A stretch of DNA of 64,000 bases, taken from NCBI GenBank assembly GCA_025058835.1, contig JANXEI010000002.1, forward strand, positions 372,001 through 436,000, in the 5' to 3' direction. The position numbers were made by a program, and so were the translations under genes. Below, piece by piece: positions 17,178-25,411 of the stretch. This DNA comes from Acidilobaceae archaeon. GTDB taxonomy: Archaea; Thermoproteota; Thermoprotei_A; Sulfolobales; Acidilobaceae. The notes under the pieces are model-generated. The model was not told the DNA's origin. It ran no database searches and saw only the letters and a list, made by a program, of their open reading frames with translations. Numbering within the stretch: position 1 is the first letter of the stretch; each line of letters opens with the position of its first letter.

Positions 17178-18071
17178 TTGGACGAGCAGGAGGCTCGTAG
17201 GGGGGGCACGAGGGGCCAACATCCGGCTGCCCTCGAGGTAGAGGCAGTCATCTTAGACTACATTCCCCAAGGCTTGTACAACGACCAGCACAGAGAACAT
17301 AGGGACAGGCCCGTTGCTCAAGCAGTGGGAGTGAGGAGGTTCACGCTGCTCGACGGCATACCGCTAGCGGACGTAGAGCCCTTCCAACGGGTGACGTTAG
17401 CTAGGAGCGTGGTGCGTACGATAGTCCTCCCAGATGCAAGGGGACAAAAGATCAGGAGGCAGACCGTGCTCCTGGCCTGCCTCCCTGGCCCTGAGAGGCT
17501 GGTGTATTGCTACTCCCTCACCCCTCTCGACAGGACGGCAAGCGATGCCCTGGCTACCACCATCCAAGAGGAGGGAGGATGGGCCCTCATAGTGGATTCG
17601 CCAGCCGAGCTCTCGAAGATAGCCCAGGAGAAGAGCCTCTCCCCCACTCTACTCGTAGTCCCCTACACGCCCCTGAAGTACAACGAGCTGACGGACATCG
17701 CTAAGAACAACCTGGGGGAGGCGCTCAAGACCATCATTGCCGCAGAGGAGAAGTTCTACGTGGAGTTCTTCAACGTGGCAGATGCAATAAACATCAGGCT
17801 CCACGTGCTGGAGCTGTTCAAGGGAGTGGGAAAGAAGACGCTGGCAAACTTCCTAGACAGGAGGAAGCAGAAGCCCTTCGAGAGCTTTGAGGAGGTGAAG
17901 AAGGTTTTGAAGATAGACCCCCTCGCATCGCTAGCAGAGAAGATAGGGGAGGAGCTGCGCGGGGAGGCAAAGTATTACTTGTTCGTGGAGCCAGAGAGCC
18001 AGGAGGCTCCCTATCTCGGCTATCTGGAGAAGATGAGGAAGGCCTACTACTCCAAGAGGAGGGCGCAGTGA
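17178..18071 (+). CDS. DUF655 RNA-associated protein with an internal insertion
   Basis: DUF655 proteins lie between rpo4 and ksgA in many archaea and carry an OB-like part plus a helix-hairpin-helix part; a role in ribosome or RNA metabolism is assumed. This one has 297 residues, well above the usual 180-200. The N-terminal part (EAVILDYIPQG, QAVGVRRFTLLDG) and C-terminal part (YNELTDIAKNN, EFFNVADAINIRLHVLELFKGVGKKT with HhH, FESFEEVKK) are clear. Between about residues 80 and 170 lies extra sequence that reads like a small alpha/beta insert. The start is TTG at 17178. Its stop TGA is in the same frame as ksgA, which follows at once (see that entry). Confidence 0.85.
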   Translation: MDEQEARRGGTRGQHPAALEVEAVILDYIPQGLYNDQHREHRDRPVAQAVGVRRFTLLDGIPLADVEPFQRVTLARSVVRTIVLPDARGQKIRRQTVLLACLPGPERLVYCYSLTPLDRTASDALATTIQEEGGWALIVDSPAELSKIAQEKSLSPTLLVVPYTPLKYNELTDIAKNNLGEALKTIIAAEEKFYVEFFNVADAINIRLHVLELFKGVGKKTLANFLDRRKQKPFESFEEVKKVLKIDPLASLAEKIGEELRGEAKYYLFVEPESQEAPYLGYLEKMRKAYYSKRRAQ

Positions 18072-18881
18072 GCTTTCCCCTCTGAGGCGCCGAGCAAGAG
18101 GTCTCTCCTCCGATGGACCCTCGAGCGGCTGAGGGAGCTGGGCATAAGGCCGAGCGATAGGCTCGGGCAGCACTTCCTAATAGATCCTCGGGGCATCTCT
18201 CTCTTCCTCTCCCGCCTCCCCTGGGAGGAGGCGCTCGAGATAGGCCCTGGGCTAGGACTGCTCACCTATTACGCCTCCCTCAGGCTCCCAAGAATAGTGG
18301 CAGTGGAGGTGGACAGGAGGCTCTGCTCAGCCCTTGCCGCGGGCTCGCCCCCCAACGTTCAGCTAGTTAACGCAGAGGGGCTCTCCTTCCTCCTAGCTGG
18401 GCGCTTCAGATTTGTATATTCTAACACACCCTACTATTTGTCCGCTGCCATAGTCGCTGCAGGGGCAAGGAACAACAGCGTTAGGAAGATGCTCTTGGGA
18501 GTTCAGAAGGAGGTAGCGGAGAGGATGACGGCAAAGGAGGGAGAGGAGCAATATGGGCGTCTCACCCTTCTCGTGAAGAGGTATTTCTCGACTAGACTTG
18601 TAGGCATCATGGAGAGGGAGATGTTCTACCCGAAGCCGAAAGTGATGGGAGCAGTGGTGGAGCTCGAGCGCATCAGGGAGTGGGAGGAGGGCGACGACGC
18701 GTTCGAGGAGGTGACTCGGTGCCTGTTCTCAGGCCGTAACAAGAGGGCTAGCAAGATGATCAAGGCTTGCGTGGGGAGAGAGGTGGAAGTGGGCGATAAG
18801 AGGGTAGAGGAGCTCTCCTTGGAGGAGGTGGAGAGGGTCGTTCAAGCGTATAGAGACGTCGGCAGGAGAGATCACGGTTGA
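18068..18881 (+). CDS. ksgA: 16S rRNA dimethyladenosine transferase KsgA/Dim1, with a 5' frame problem
   Basis: Dimethylates two adjacent adenosines in helix 45 of 16S rRNA. Conserved parts: RPSDRLGQHFLID, SAM motif I ALEIGPGLGLLT, VAVEVDRR, and catalytic motif IV as SNTPYYLS. In this frame there is no ATG, GTG or TTG between the DUF655 stop (18069-18071) and residues inside motif I. A GTG at 18068 overlaps that stop as GTGA and has a strong GAGGAGGG 5-12 nt upstream (18055-18062), but its frame ends at CTC TGA (18080-18085); one base must be skipped or lost, for instance in CCCC 18077-18080, to reach the ksgA frame. The coordinates assume this shifted reading, about 270 residues. A CTG start at 18129 is the alternative. 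Enzyme identity is sure; the start is not. Confidence 0.85.
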
Positions 18882-19410
18882 GCTCCATCCCTGCGTTTAC
18901 GAGCCTGCAGAGGACACTCTGCTAGCCATAGAGGCGCTGAGAAAGCTATACGAGATGGGCAAGAGGTACGAGAGGGTAGCGGAGGTCGGCACCGGCACGG
19001 GCGCCATAGCGATAGCTGCCTACCGCACCTTTAGGCCGAGCCTCCTTCTCGCCACGGACATCTCGCCCTATGCGGTGAGGATTGCGAGGCGAAACCTCCC
19101 TCCAGAGGTTCAGGTGGTCAGATGTCATGGGCTCTGCTCCCCGGGCCCCTGGGACTTGGCCATCATGAATCCCCCCTACCTTCCCGTAGGGAGGGAGGAG
19201 GACGGATGCGAGGGGTGGCTGAGCGCTGCCTGGGCTGGAGAGGGCGTTATGGAGGAGCTGGTAAAAGAGGCCCTCTCCTCCTCGCGCGAGCTCCTCCTCG
19301 TCTACTCCTCCCTCTCCCCCTACAAGCCCCTCGGGTTGAACAGCATAAGGCTTGGGAGCGAGAGGTACTTCTTCGAGGAGCTCGTGGTGGAGCTGATATG
19401 GAAAGGCTGA
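18850..19410 (+). CDS. HemK-like N5-glutamine methyltransferase (archaeal Mtq2 type)
   Basis: SAM-dependent methyltransferase of the type that methylates the GGQ glutamine of release factor aRF1. It has the family's N-terminal LHPCVYEPAEDT, the SAM loop VAEVGTGTGAIAIAA, DISPYAVRIARRN and the catalytic MNPPYLPV. The first ATG (18955) would cut off the PAED region, which is conserved, so translation must begin earlier. In this frame no ATG, GTG or TTG exists after the stop at 18805; ATA at 18850 or ATC at 18871 are the candidates, and 18850 is used here tentatively. A TTG at 18878 overlapping the ksgA stop is out of frame. The 3' end overlaps trmJ by 13 bp. Confidence 0.8.
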   Translation: METSAGEITVELHPCVYEPAEDTLLAIEALRKLYEMGKRYERVAEVGTGTGAIAIAAYRTFRPSLLLATDISPYAVRIARRNLPPEVQVVRCHGLCSPGPWDLAIMNPPYLPVGREEDGCEGWLSAAWAGEGVMEELVKEALSSSRELLLVYSSLSPYKPLGLNSIRLGSERYFFEELVVELIWKG

Positions 19411-20108
19411 GGCTTGTGCTAGTAGGAACGGAAGGGGCCATCAACCTCGGCATGATAGCGAGGTTGGCAGAGAACTTCGACGTCGACGAGCTCTACCTCG
19501 TGAAGCCCACCGCAGACCTGAGGGAAGCGGAGGAGTTCGCTGCTAGATCGGCTGAGCAGCTGAGGAGGGCGCAGGTGAGGGAGAGGCTAGAGGAAGCCCT
19601 AGAGGGGACCTCCCTGTCCCTCTGCACCTCCTCTCTAGCCTCTGCCCAGGACGTCCTGAGGAGCGCCGTCTCGCCCGGGGAGGCGGTGGAGCTAGCTCGC
19701 GAGGTCTCTGGCACTGTGGCCCTCGTGATGGGGAGGGAGAGCGTGGGCCTGACGAGGGAGGAGCTGAGGCTCTGCACGCTACTCGTCACCATAGGGGCTA
19801 GCCCCAGGTATCCTGTGCTCAACCTCGCTAACGCCACAGCCATAATGCTATACGAGCTGTTCAAGGTGAGAGGGGTTCCTCATCACGAGAGGGCTCCCCC
19901 CGATCCCAAGACCGTTGAGCTGGTGGAGAGGTATGCTAGAGAGATGGCCCAGCTCCTCATATCAGATCAGAGGAGGGCAGAGGAGGTGGCGATGAGCTTC
20001 AGAAGGCTCGCAGCCAAAGGGCTCCTGGAGCGCGTGGAGCTGGAGAACGTCCTGCTCCTCCTCTCCAGAGCTTCCAGGGCGCTCCGGCGGGCCAAGGAAC
20101 GTATATAA
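19398..20108 (+). CDS. trmJ: SPOUT tRNA/rRNA 2'-O-methyltransferase (TrmJ-like)
   Basis: A 236-residue SpoU-class methyltransferase; archaeal TrmJ makes Cm32 in tRNA. Motif 1 is VLVGTEGAINLGMIARLAENF, motif 2 VALVMGRESVGLTREEL near residue 110, and motif 3 PVLNLANATAIMLYEL near 140, forming the trefoil knot. A helical C-terminal extension follows. The start is ATG at 19398 inside the end of the HemK-like gene; a longer open frame back to 19122 is only the antisense-like shadow of that gene. The last codons contain the TATA box of the ribosomal operon. Confidence 0.88.
   Translation: MERLRLVLVGTEGAINLGMIARLAENFDVDELYLVKPTADLREAEEFAARSAEQLRRAQVRERLEEALEGTSLSLCTSSLASAQDVLRSAVSPGEAVELAREVSGTVALVMGRESVGLTREELRLCTLLVTIGASPRYPVLNLANATAIMLYELFKVRGVPHHERAPPDPKTVELVERYAREMAQLLISDQRRAEEVAMSFRRLAAKGLLERVELENVLLLLSRASRALRRAKERI
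20102..20108 (+). promoter_or_regulatory. TATA box of the S19-S8 ribosomal operon
   Basis: TATATAA at the very end of trmJ, 33 nt before the GTG of rps19, suits a transcript with a leader of a few nucleotides that begins around 20131-20134. Inferred from spacing and base composition. Confidence 0.65.
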
Positions 20109-20140
20109 GCCTAGCGAAGCCTTAGCCCTTAGGGATCTAG

Positions 20141-20581
20141 GTGGACCTGGAGCTCATCAAGCCAGAGTGGAAGAAGTTCAAGTACAGGGGGAGGACCCTG
20201 GAGGAGCTGCTAAAGATGCAGCCCCAGGAGCTTGCCAAGCTCCTCCCCAGCCGGCAGAGGAGAAGCATACTGAGGGGCTTCACGCCCCAGCAGAAAAAGC
20301 TGTTGGCGAGAATTAAGAAGGCTAGGAGGCTCATAGCAGAGGGTTCTCTCGACAAGATCCCTACGATAAAGACTCACGTGAGGGACATGATAGTGCTCCC
20401 CGAGATGGTGGGTTTCACCATCTCAGTGTACAACGGGAAGGAGTTCGTGCCAGTAAAGATCACGCCAGAGATGATAGGGCACTACCTAGGAGAGCTGGCC
20501 CCCGCTACCAAGACTGTGCAGCACGGAGAGCCGGGCCTTAAGGCAACCAAGAGCAGCCTCCACGTTGGAGGACAGAAGTGA
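20141..20581 (+). CDS. rps19: Ribosomal protein uS19
   Basis: Small-subunit protein binding the 16S head. It has 146 residues, the archaeal length, with an archaeal N-terminal extension ([16 protein letters not shown]) and the conserved core [28 protein letters not shown] and GHYLGE. The start is GTG at 20141. It is the first gene of the operon; uL2, uL23, uL4 and uL3, which usually come before it, are absent here. Confidence 0.97.
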   Translation: MDLELIKPEWKKFKYRGRTLEELLKMQPQELAKLLPSRQRRSILRGFTPQQKKLLARIKKARRLIAEGSLDKIPTIKTHVRDMIVLPEMVGFTISVYNGKEFVPVKITPEMIGHYLGELAPATKTVQHGEPGLKATKSSLHVGGQK

Positions 20582-20591
20582 GGTGCCCTAG

Positions 20592-21062
20592 GTGCCTGAG
20601 TGGAGCTACAGCGTGCAGTTCGCTGATGAGAGCAAGATAGCTAAGGCTATGAGGTGGGACGTGAGGGTACACCCAAAGGTGATGAGAGAGGTCTGCGCAG
20701 TCATCAAGGGGATGAAGGTCAGCGAGGCCAAGGAGTTCCTGGAGAGGGTTATCAGGAAGGAGGAGGCCGTCCCATTCAGGAGGGCCCACGGAAAGGTGCC
20801 CCATAGGAGAGGTCTGGCAGACAAATGGGGATGGCCTGTTGGGAGGTATCCTGTGAAGGCTGCGAGGGAGCTGCTTAAGGTTCTCGTAAACGCAGAGAAC
20901 AACGCAGAGGTAAAGGGGCTGGAGCTAGAGAGGCTCAAGGTAATACATGCATCTGCCCACAAAGGGATGACTATGAAGAGGTACATGCCTAGGGCCTTCG
21001 GGAGGGCCACTCCAAGCTTCAAGGTCACGAGCCATGTGGAAGTCGTCGTAGCGGAGGTGTGA
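20592..21062 (+). CDS. rpl22: Ribosomal protein uL22
   Basis: Large-subunit protein whose loop lines the exit tunnel. It has 156 residues, with ending block HASAHKGMTMKRYMPRAFGRATP, the diagnostic tunnel extension and C-terminal beta strand. The start is GTG at 20592. It overlaps rps3 by 4 bp if the GTG start of rps3 is used. Confidence 0.97.
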   Translation: MPEWSYSVQFADESKIAKAMRWDVRVHPKVMREVCAVIKGMKVSEAKEFLERVIRKEEAVPFRRAHGKVPHRRGLADKWGWPVGRYPVKAARELLKVLVNAENNAEVKGLELERLKVIHASAHKGMTMKRYMPRAFGRATPSFKVTSHVEVVVAEV

Positions 21063-21832
21063 GCATGAGTTACAAGGTAAAGAAGTACTTCCTCGGCCAG
21101 GCTCTCCTCAGAGTAAAGCTCGACGAGTTCTTGGCGCAGAACTTCTACGAGGCTGGCTACAGCAACGTGAGCATAGCCAAGACGGGACTGGGCACCAGGG
21201 TCCACATATTTGCTGAGAGGCCTGCTCTGATCATTGGCAGAAGGGGCGCCACTGTAAGGGAGCTCCAGAGGGCCTTTTCGAACGTCTTCAACCTTGAGAA
21301 CCCCCAGATCACCGTGAGCCCGCCTGAGAACGCAGAGCTCGATGCCAGGGTTCAAGCCTTCAGGATAGCGAAGCTTCTCGAGCGTGGTTATCACTTCAGG
21401 AGGGTTGCCTTTGCAGCGCTGAGGAGGATCATGGCCAACGGTGCCCTCGGCGCTGAGATCACGATAAGCGGTAAGATAGTTGCAGAGAGGGCTAAGTTCG
21501 AGAAGTACAAGGAGGGCAAGGTTTACAAGGCAGGTCACGTGGTAGACGAGTTGGTGGACAAGGCCATCTCATATGCAAAGCTCCCCAAGGGTATCATAGG
21601 AGTGGAGGTCATAATCACGAAGCCCGGCAGCCCTCCAGATTACGTTAGGATAAAGGAGGCGGCAGAGGTCCAGGAGTTCGTTAGCAAGGTGAGAGAGGAG
21701 GTGAAGGCAAAGGGTCTCCCTGTGGCAGAGATGGAGGAGATAGAGGAGGTAATAGCGGAGGAAGAGGAGGAGCCCGTGAGCCTGGAGGAGCTAGAGGAGG
21801 TGGAGAAGGGTGGCTCCGAAGCACAAGCTTAG
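21059..21832 (+). CDS. rps3: Ribosomal protein uS3
   Basis: Small-subunit protein at the mRNA entry. It has 257 residues: a KH domain with IIGRRGATVRELQ near residue 60 and a C-terminal domain with ALRRIMANGALGAEITISGK. A very acidic tail, rich in glutamate, ends the protein. Two starts are possible, GTG at 21059 (overlapping rpl22) and ATG at 21065; the GGAGGTG at 21053-21059 has better spacing to the ATG. Confidence 0.97.
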   Translation: MSMSYKVKKYFLGQALLRVKLDEFLAQNFYEAGYSNVSIAKTGLGTRVHIFAERPALIIGRRGATVRELQRAFSNVFNLENPQITVSPPENAELDARVQAFRIAKLLERGYHFRRVAFAALRRIMANGALGAEITISGKIVAERAKFEKYKEGKVYKAGHVVDELVDKAISYAKLPKGIIGVEVIITKPGSPPDYVRIKEAAEVQEFVSKVREEVKAKGLPVAEMEEIEEVIAEEEEEPVSLEELEEVEKGGSEAQA

Positions 21833-22031
21833 GGCTAAGGACTTGAGGAACATGAAAGAGGAGCAGATAGAGAAGAACCTTCAGGAGTTCAGGCAAGAGC
21901 TCATGATACTGAGGCACAAGGCGGAGATGGGCACCCTCACTAACCCGGGGAGGCTGAGGGAGCTGAGGAGGAACATTGCAAGGATCTTGACTATCATGGG
22001 GGAGCAAAGGAGTGGAGCTGAGGGCAAGTAA
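21810..22031 (+). CDS. rpl29: Ribosomal protein uL29
   Basis: A 73-residue two-helix protein near the tunnel exit. It has the family pattern LRAKDLRNMKEEQIEKNLQEF and PGRLRELRRNIARILTI. The start is GTG at 21810, overlapping the end of rps3 by 23 bp. Many crenarchaea have a SUI1 (aIF1) gene next; here p29 follows directly. Confidence 0.95.
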   Translation: MAPKHKLRAKDLRNMKEEQIEKNLQEFRQELMILRHKAEMGTLTNPGRLRELRRNIARILTIMGEQRSGAEGK

Positions 22032-22302
22032 CATACTTTGTCACGAGATTTTGGGCCTGAGGGCAAGGGTGGAGGACTACCCAGACCCCTCTTTCGTCGG
22101 GGCAGAGGGCAGGGTTACATGGGAGACGGAGAGGAGCGTGGAAATAGAGCTCCCCGGGGGGAGGGTCAAATTACTTAAGGTGGGGCTTACCCTTGCCCTC
22201 CTAGTGAGAGGTGAGTGGATTAAGGTGAAGGGGGAAAGCCTAGGGAACCCTGTAGAGAGGGCAAAAAAGATAATGTGGGGTGAGTGCAGTGCCCGCGCCT
22301 AG
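22012..22302 (+). CDS. rnp1: RNase P protein p29 (Rnp1)
   Basis: Protein subunit of archaeal RNase P, which trims tRNA 5' ends. It has 96 residues with an Sm-like barrel: ILCHEILGLRARV, GAEGRVTWET and KGESLGNPVERAKK match the p29 (Rpp29/Pop4) family. The start is GTG at 22012, overlapping rpl29 by 20 bp; the place between uL29 and uS17 is the standard archaeal one. Confidence 0.92.
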   Translation: MELRASNILCHEILGLRARVEDYPDPSFVGAEGRVTWETERSVEIELPGGRVKLLKVGLTLALLVRGEWIKVKGESLGNPVERAKKIMWGECSARA

Positions 22303-22633
22303 CCAGCTGAAGGAGCTACGGATACCAGGGATCAACCCCCCGAAGGAGAGGTGTGAGGACGAGAAGTGCCCATGGCACGGATCCCTGCGGGTCAGAGGAG
22401 TACTGCTAGAAGGGGTAGTTCTGAAGGCAAAAGCACAGAAGATGGTTGTCGTGAGTCACGAATACCTCCGATACGACGACAAGTACAAGAGATATGAGAG
22501 GAGGAGGAAAAAGATCCATGCAAGGCTCCCCCCCTGCGTGAAGGTAGAGGTGGGGCAAAGGGTTGTCATTGGGGAGACGAGGCCCCTTGCTAAGACGGTT
22601 AGGTTCGTGGTGCTAGGGGTGAAGGCAGGGTGA
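22280..22633 (+). CDS. rps17: Ribosomal protein uS17
   Basis: A 117-residue OB-fold small-subunit protein. The archaeal N-terminal part has [16 protein letters not shown], and the core has [21 protein letters not shown] and [16 protein letters not shown]. Starts at GTG 22280, or GTG 22289 with three codons fewer. It overlaps rnp1 by 23 bp and rpl14 by 4 bp. Confidence 0.97.
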   Translation: MSAVPAPSQLKELRIPGINPPKERCEDEKCPWHGSLRVRGVLLEGVVLKAKAQKMVVVSHEYLRYDDKYKRYERRRKKIHARLPPCVKVEVGQRVVIGETRPLAKTVRFVVLGVKAG

Positions 22634-23046
22634 AGAGGAAGTACGAGCTTACTTCGGCGAGGCCCAGAGTTAACGCAGGACTACAGGCAGGGAGCTACGT
22701 GACTGTTGCAGACAACAGCGGGGCAAAGGAGGTCATGATCGTGAACGTTCCCCTGGTGAAGACGAGGCTGAGGAGAGTGCCTTACGGTGGGGTAGGGGAC
22801 CTTGTGGTCGCCTCCGTAAAGAAGGGCAACCCGCAGATGAGGAGGCAAATCGTTTACGCCGTTATAGTCAGGCAGAGGAGGCCGTTCAGGAGGCCTGACG
22901 GGACGTGGGTCTCCTTTGAGGACAACGCTGTTGTGCTGATCAACCCTGACGGCACACCGAGGGGGAGCGAGGTGAGAGGGCCCATAGCTAGGGAAGCAGC
23001 AGAGCGGTGGCCGAAGGTGGCAAAGTTAGCTACCATCATAGTGTGA
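22630..23046 (+). CDS. rpl14: Ribosomal protein uL14
   Basis: A 138-residue large-subunit protein at the subunit interface. [20 protein letters not shown] and [27 protein letters not shown] are diagnostic, and the C-terminus has the [18 protein letters not shown] block. The start is GTG in a GTGA overlap with rps17. Confidence 0.97.
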   Translation: MKRKYELTSARPRVNAGLQAGSYVTVADNSGAKEVMIVNVPLVKTRLRRVPYGGVGDLVVASVKKGNPQMRRQIVYAVIVRQRRPFRRPDGTWVSFEDNAVVLINPDGTPRGSEVRGPIAREAAERWPKVAKLATIIV

Positions 23047-23056
23047 GGTGTAGGAG

Positions 23057-23470
23057 ATGAGCTCCCAGCCAAGGAAAGTGAGAGCAGCCCTTCGCGAAGC
23101 GCCCCTCCACAAGAGACAGAAGCTCATGACCGCTCCCCTCAGCCCTGAGCTGAGGGACAAGCTAGGGATCAGGAGGCTGCCCGTGAGAAAGGGCGACAAG
23201 GTAAGGATAATGAGGGGTAACTTTGCAGGGCAGGAGGGAACAGTAGTGAAGGTAAACCTGAGGAGGGTCAGGATATTCGTTGACGGGGTTACCAGGAAGA
23301 AGTTAGATGGCACTCCTAGGTTTGTCCCCATTCATCCCTCGAAGGTTATGATTGTGTCCCTCGACCTGAAGGACGAGCGGAGAAAGGAGATAATAGAGAG
23401 GAGGGCAGGCAGAGTGGAGGAGGAGAAGGAAACTCCCCAGGAGGTGAAGGAGAGTGGGCAAGCTGGGTGA
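23057..23470 (+). CDS. rpl24: Ribosomal protein uL24
   Basis: A 137-residue protein with the archaeal N-terminal [20 protein letters not shown] and the KOW motif [24 protein letters not shown]. The C-terminal tail is acidic and variable. ATG start at 23057, 6 nt after GGTGTAGG. It overlaps rps4e by 17 bp. Confidence 0.97.
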   Translation: MSSQPRKVRAALREAPLHKRQKLMTAPLSPELRDKLGIRRLPVRKGDKVRIMRGNFAGQEGTVVKVNLRRVRIFVDGVTRKKLDGTPRFVPIHPSKVMIVSLDLKDERRKEIIERRAGRVEEEKETPQEVKESGQAG

Positions 23471-24215
23471 GAGCAAGCACCTCAAGGCACTAGTAGCGCC
23501 GCCCTTCTGGCCGGTGCGCAGGAAAGAGCACACCTGGACAGTAAAGCCAAGAGCAGGACCGCATAGCAAGAGCTCTAGCCTACCCCTTCTCCTTGTCGTG
23601 AGAGATGTGCTAAGATACGCTAGGACGGCAAGGGAGGCCAGAAGGCTCATTGCAGAGGGAGACTTCAAGGTAGATGGAGTAGTGAGGAGAGATCCGAAGT
23701 TCCCCGTGGGCTTCATGGACGTGCTCGAGGTGAAGGGGAGCGGGGAGGCCTTCAGAGTGTTGCCTTATCCTACGGCGTTCTTCAAGCTCCACCCCATATC
23801 GCCTGCAGAGGTTAGCGTGAAGCCCCTCAGGATAGAGGACAAGACCACTGTGAGCGGAGGCCACGTCCAGCTCAACCTCTACGGCGGGAGGAACGTGCTC
23901 GTGCAGGTGAAAGATCCTAGGAAGCCAGAGGAGGACATATATGCAACGTGGGGAACGGTTTTGCTGTCCCTCAAAGACTCCAGCATACTTAGCTACGTCC
24001 CCTTCGGCGAAGGAAAGCTGGCGATAGTCATGGGAGGGAGGGCAGTGGGAAGGGTAGGGAGGATAAGGAGCGTTGCGAAGGGCTGGAGGAAGGAGACAAC
24101 CATTGTGACGCTGGAGGACGCTAGAAAGAACGTGTTCCAGACGAGCCTGAACTACATCTTCATAATAGGGGACGAGAAGCCTCTCATCTCCCTCCCGGAG
24201 GGTGCATGGAAGTGA
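23454..24215 (+). CDS. rps4e: Ribosomal protein eS4
   Basis: A 253-residue archaeal/eukaryotic small-subunit protein. The N-terminus has the S4-like segment [19 protein letters not shown], an S4 RNA-binding domain ([25 protein letters not shown]), and a KOW-type C-terminal domain ([13 protein letters not shown]). The start is GTG at 23454. It overlaps rpl5 by 10 bp. Confidence 0.97.
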   Translation: MGKLGESKHLKALVAPPFWPVRRKEHTWTVKPRAGPHSKSSSLPLLLVVRDVLRYARTAREARRLIAEGDFKVDGVVRRDPKFPVGFMDVLEVKGSGEAFRVLPYPTAFFKLHPISPAEVSVKPLRIEDKTTVSGGHVQLNLYGGRNVLVQVKDPRKPEEDIYATWGTVLLSLKDSSILSYVPFGEGKLAIVMGGRAVGRVGRIRSVAKGWRKETTIVTLEDARKNVFQTSLNYIFIIGDEKPLISLPEGAWK

Positions 24216-24757
24216 GCGTGGCAGCAGAGCAGATACTGAAGTCTTGGGAAGAGAACCCTATGAGGAAGCCCAGGATCACTAAGGTGACGCTGAACATAGG
24301 CGTAGGGCAGAGCGGGGAGAGGCTAGCAAAGGCCATGAAGGTGCTGGAGACGATTACCGGCAGGAAGCCAGCGCCCAGGAGGGCTAAGAAGACGGAGAGG
24401 GCCTTTGGGTTCAAGAAGGGGGAGGCAATAGGGGCAGTGGTGACCCTCAGAGGGGAGGAAGCCATGTCTACCCTCAGGAGGCTTCTGGAGGCCGTTAGCT
24501 TCAGGATAAAGGCTAGCAGCGTTGATGCTCACGGCAACGTGTGCTTCGGCATCCCGGAGCACATCCAGATTCCGGGCATCAGATACGATCCAGCAATCGG
24601 CATCTTCGGCCTCGACGTGTGTATCACGATCCAGAGGCCCGGTCACAGGGTGGCAGAGAGGAGGAGGGCGAGGGGGAAGATACCGAGGAGGCACAGGGTC
24701 ACGAAGGAGGAGTCCATGCTCCTCCTCTCCCAAGCTTTCGGGGTGAACTTCATCTAG
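24206..24757 (+). CDS. rpl5: Ribosomal protein uL5
   Basis: A 183-residue large-subunit protein binding 5S rRNA. Diagnostic blocks: [57 protein letters not shown]. The start is ATG at 24206. The C-terminal basic stretch before [17 protein letters not shown] is normal for archaea. Confidence 0.97.
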   Translation: MEVSVAAEQILKSWEENPMRKPRITKVTLNIGVGQSGERLAKAMKVLETITGRKPAPRRAKKTERAFGFKKGEAIGAVVTLRGEEAMSTLRRLLEAVSFRIKASSVDAHGNVCFGIPEHIQIPGIRYDPAIGIFGLDVCITIQRPGHRVAERRRARGKIPRRHRVTKEESMLLLSQAFGVNFI

Positions 24758-24766
24758 GTGGTGCGC

Positions 24767-24931
24767 ATGGGCAAGTTCAAGCCTATGAAGCCCAAGAAGA
24801 TGGGGATGGGTGCTCAGGCATGCCAGCGGTGTGGAACGAGGGACGCAGTGATCCAAAAGTACGGCATCTACCTCTGCAGGCAGTGCTTCAGGGAGATAGC
24901 CTATGCAATCGGCTTCAGGAAGAGGGCGTAG
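24767..24931 (+). CDS. rps14: Ribosomal protein uS14, zinc-binding type
   Basis: A 54-residue small-subunit protein with two zinc-binding pairs, CQRC and CRQC, between the KFKPMKPKKMG start and the IAYAIGFRKRA end. Coordinates come from direct translation: ATG at 24767, TAG at 24929-24931. AGGTGGTG (24757-24764) precedes the ATG; GTG at 24761 would add two residues. The gene is short and lies between rpl5 and rps8, its standard place. Confidence 0.95.
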   Translation: MGKFKPMKPKKMGMGAQACQRCGTRDAVIQKYGIYLCRQCFREIAYAIGFRKRA

Positions 24932-24941
24932 GTGATCTGAG

Positions 24942-25343
24942 ATGGTGACCCTCGATCCTCTGGCCAACGCTCTCTCGACCATTAAGAACTCTGAGGCTAG
25001 GGGGAAGGGCGAGGCGATCATATCTCCCTCCTCCAAGCTCGTGGCGCAAGTGCTAGCAGTGATGAAGAGGGAGGGCTACATAGGGGACTTTGAGTACGTG
25101 GACGACGGCAGGTGGGGCAAGTTCAGGGTTCAGCTGCTCGGGAGGATCAACGATTGCGGAGCTGTGAAGCCCCGCATGTCGGTGAAGTACAGAGAGCTCG
25201 TGAAGCTGCCCGAGCACATGAGGAAGTATCTGGCGAGCAGGGACATAGGCATCCTCATCCTATCCACAGATAAGGGAGTTATGACGCACCTGGAAGCTAT
25301 AGAGAAGAAGACGGGAGGAATCCTCATAGCCTACGTCTACTGA
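24942..25343 (+). CDS. rps8: Ribosomal protein uS8
   Basis: A 133-residue small-subunit protein binding the central domain of 16S rRNA. It has DPLANALSTIKNSEARGKGE and the C-terminal STDKGVMTHLEAIEKKTGGILIAYVY. Start is ATG at 24942. This is the last gene of the operon here; uL6, eL32, eL19 and the rest of the usual spc-like cluster are not downstream. Confidence 0.97.
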   Translation: MVTLDPLANALSTIKNSEARGKGEAIISPSSKLVAQVLAVMKREGYIGDFEYVDDGRWGKFRVQLLGRINDCGAVKPRMSVKYRELVKLPEHMRKYLASRDIGILILSTDKGVMTHLEAIEKKTGGILIAYVY

Positions 25344-25366
25344 TATATAAACTTTTCTTTCATCAG
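25344..25366 (+). terminator. T-rich terminator after rps8
   Basis: Directly after the stop the sequence reads TATATAAACTTTTCTTTC. Archaeal polymerases terminate at such T-rich stretches without a hairpin. The call rests on composition and place at the operon end. The next 45 bases up to the palindrome hold nothing I can assign. Confidence 0.5.
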
Positions 25367-25411
25367 ACCCAGGTTAACACCTTATTAACCCTGGCGAACC
25401 TAAGTAAGGGT

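Noticed and set aside
18069-18071. TGA between DUF655 and ksgA read as selenocysteine or read-through to make a fusion
   Set aside because: The genes are separate in other archaea, no selenocysteine genes are expected in crenarchaea, and a well-placed GTG overlaps the stop.
20606-21538. 310-codon open frame opposite rpl22 and rps3
   Set aside because: It lies wholly antisense to two certain ribosomal genes and has no recognisable protein features.
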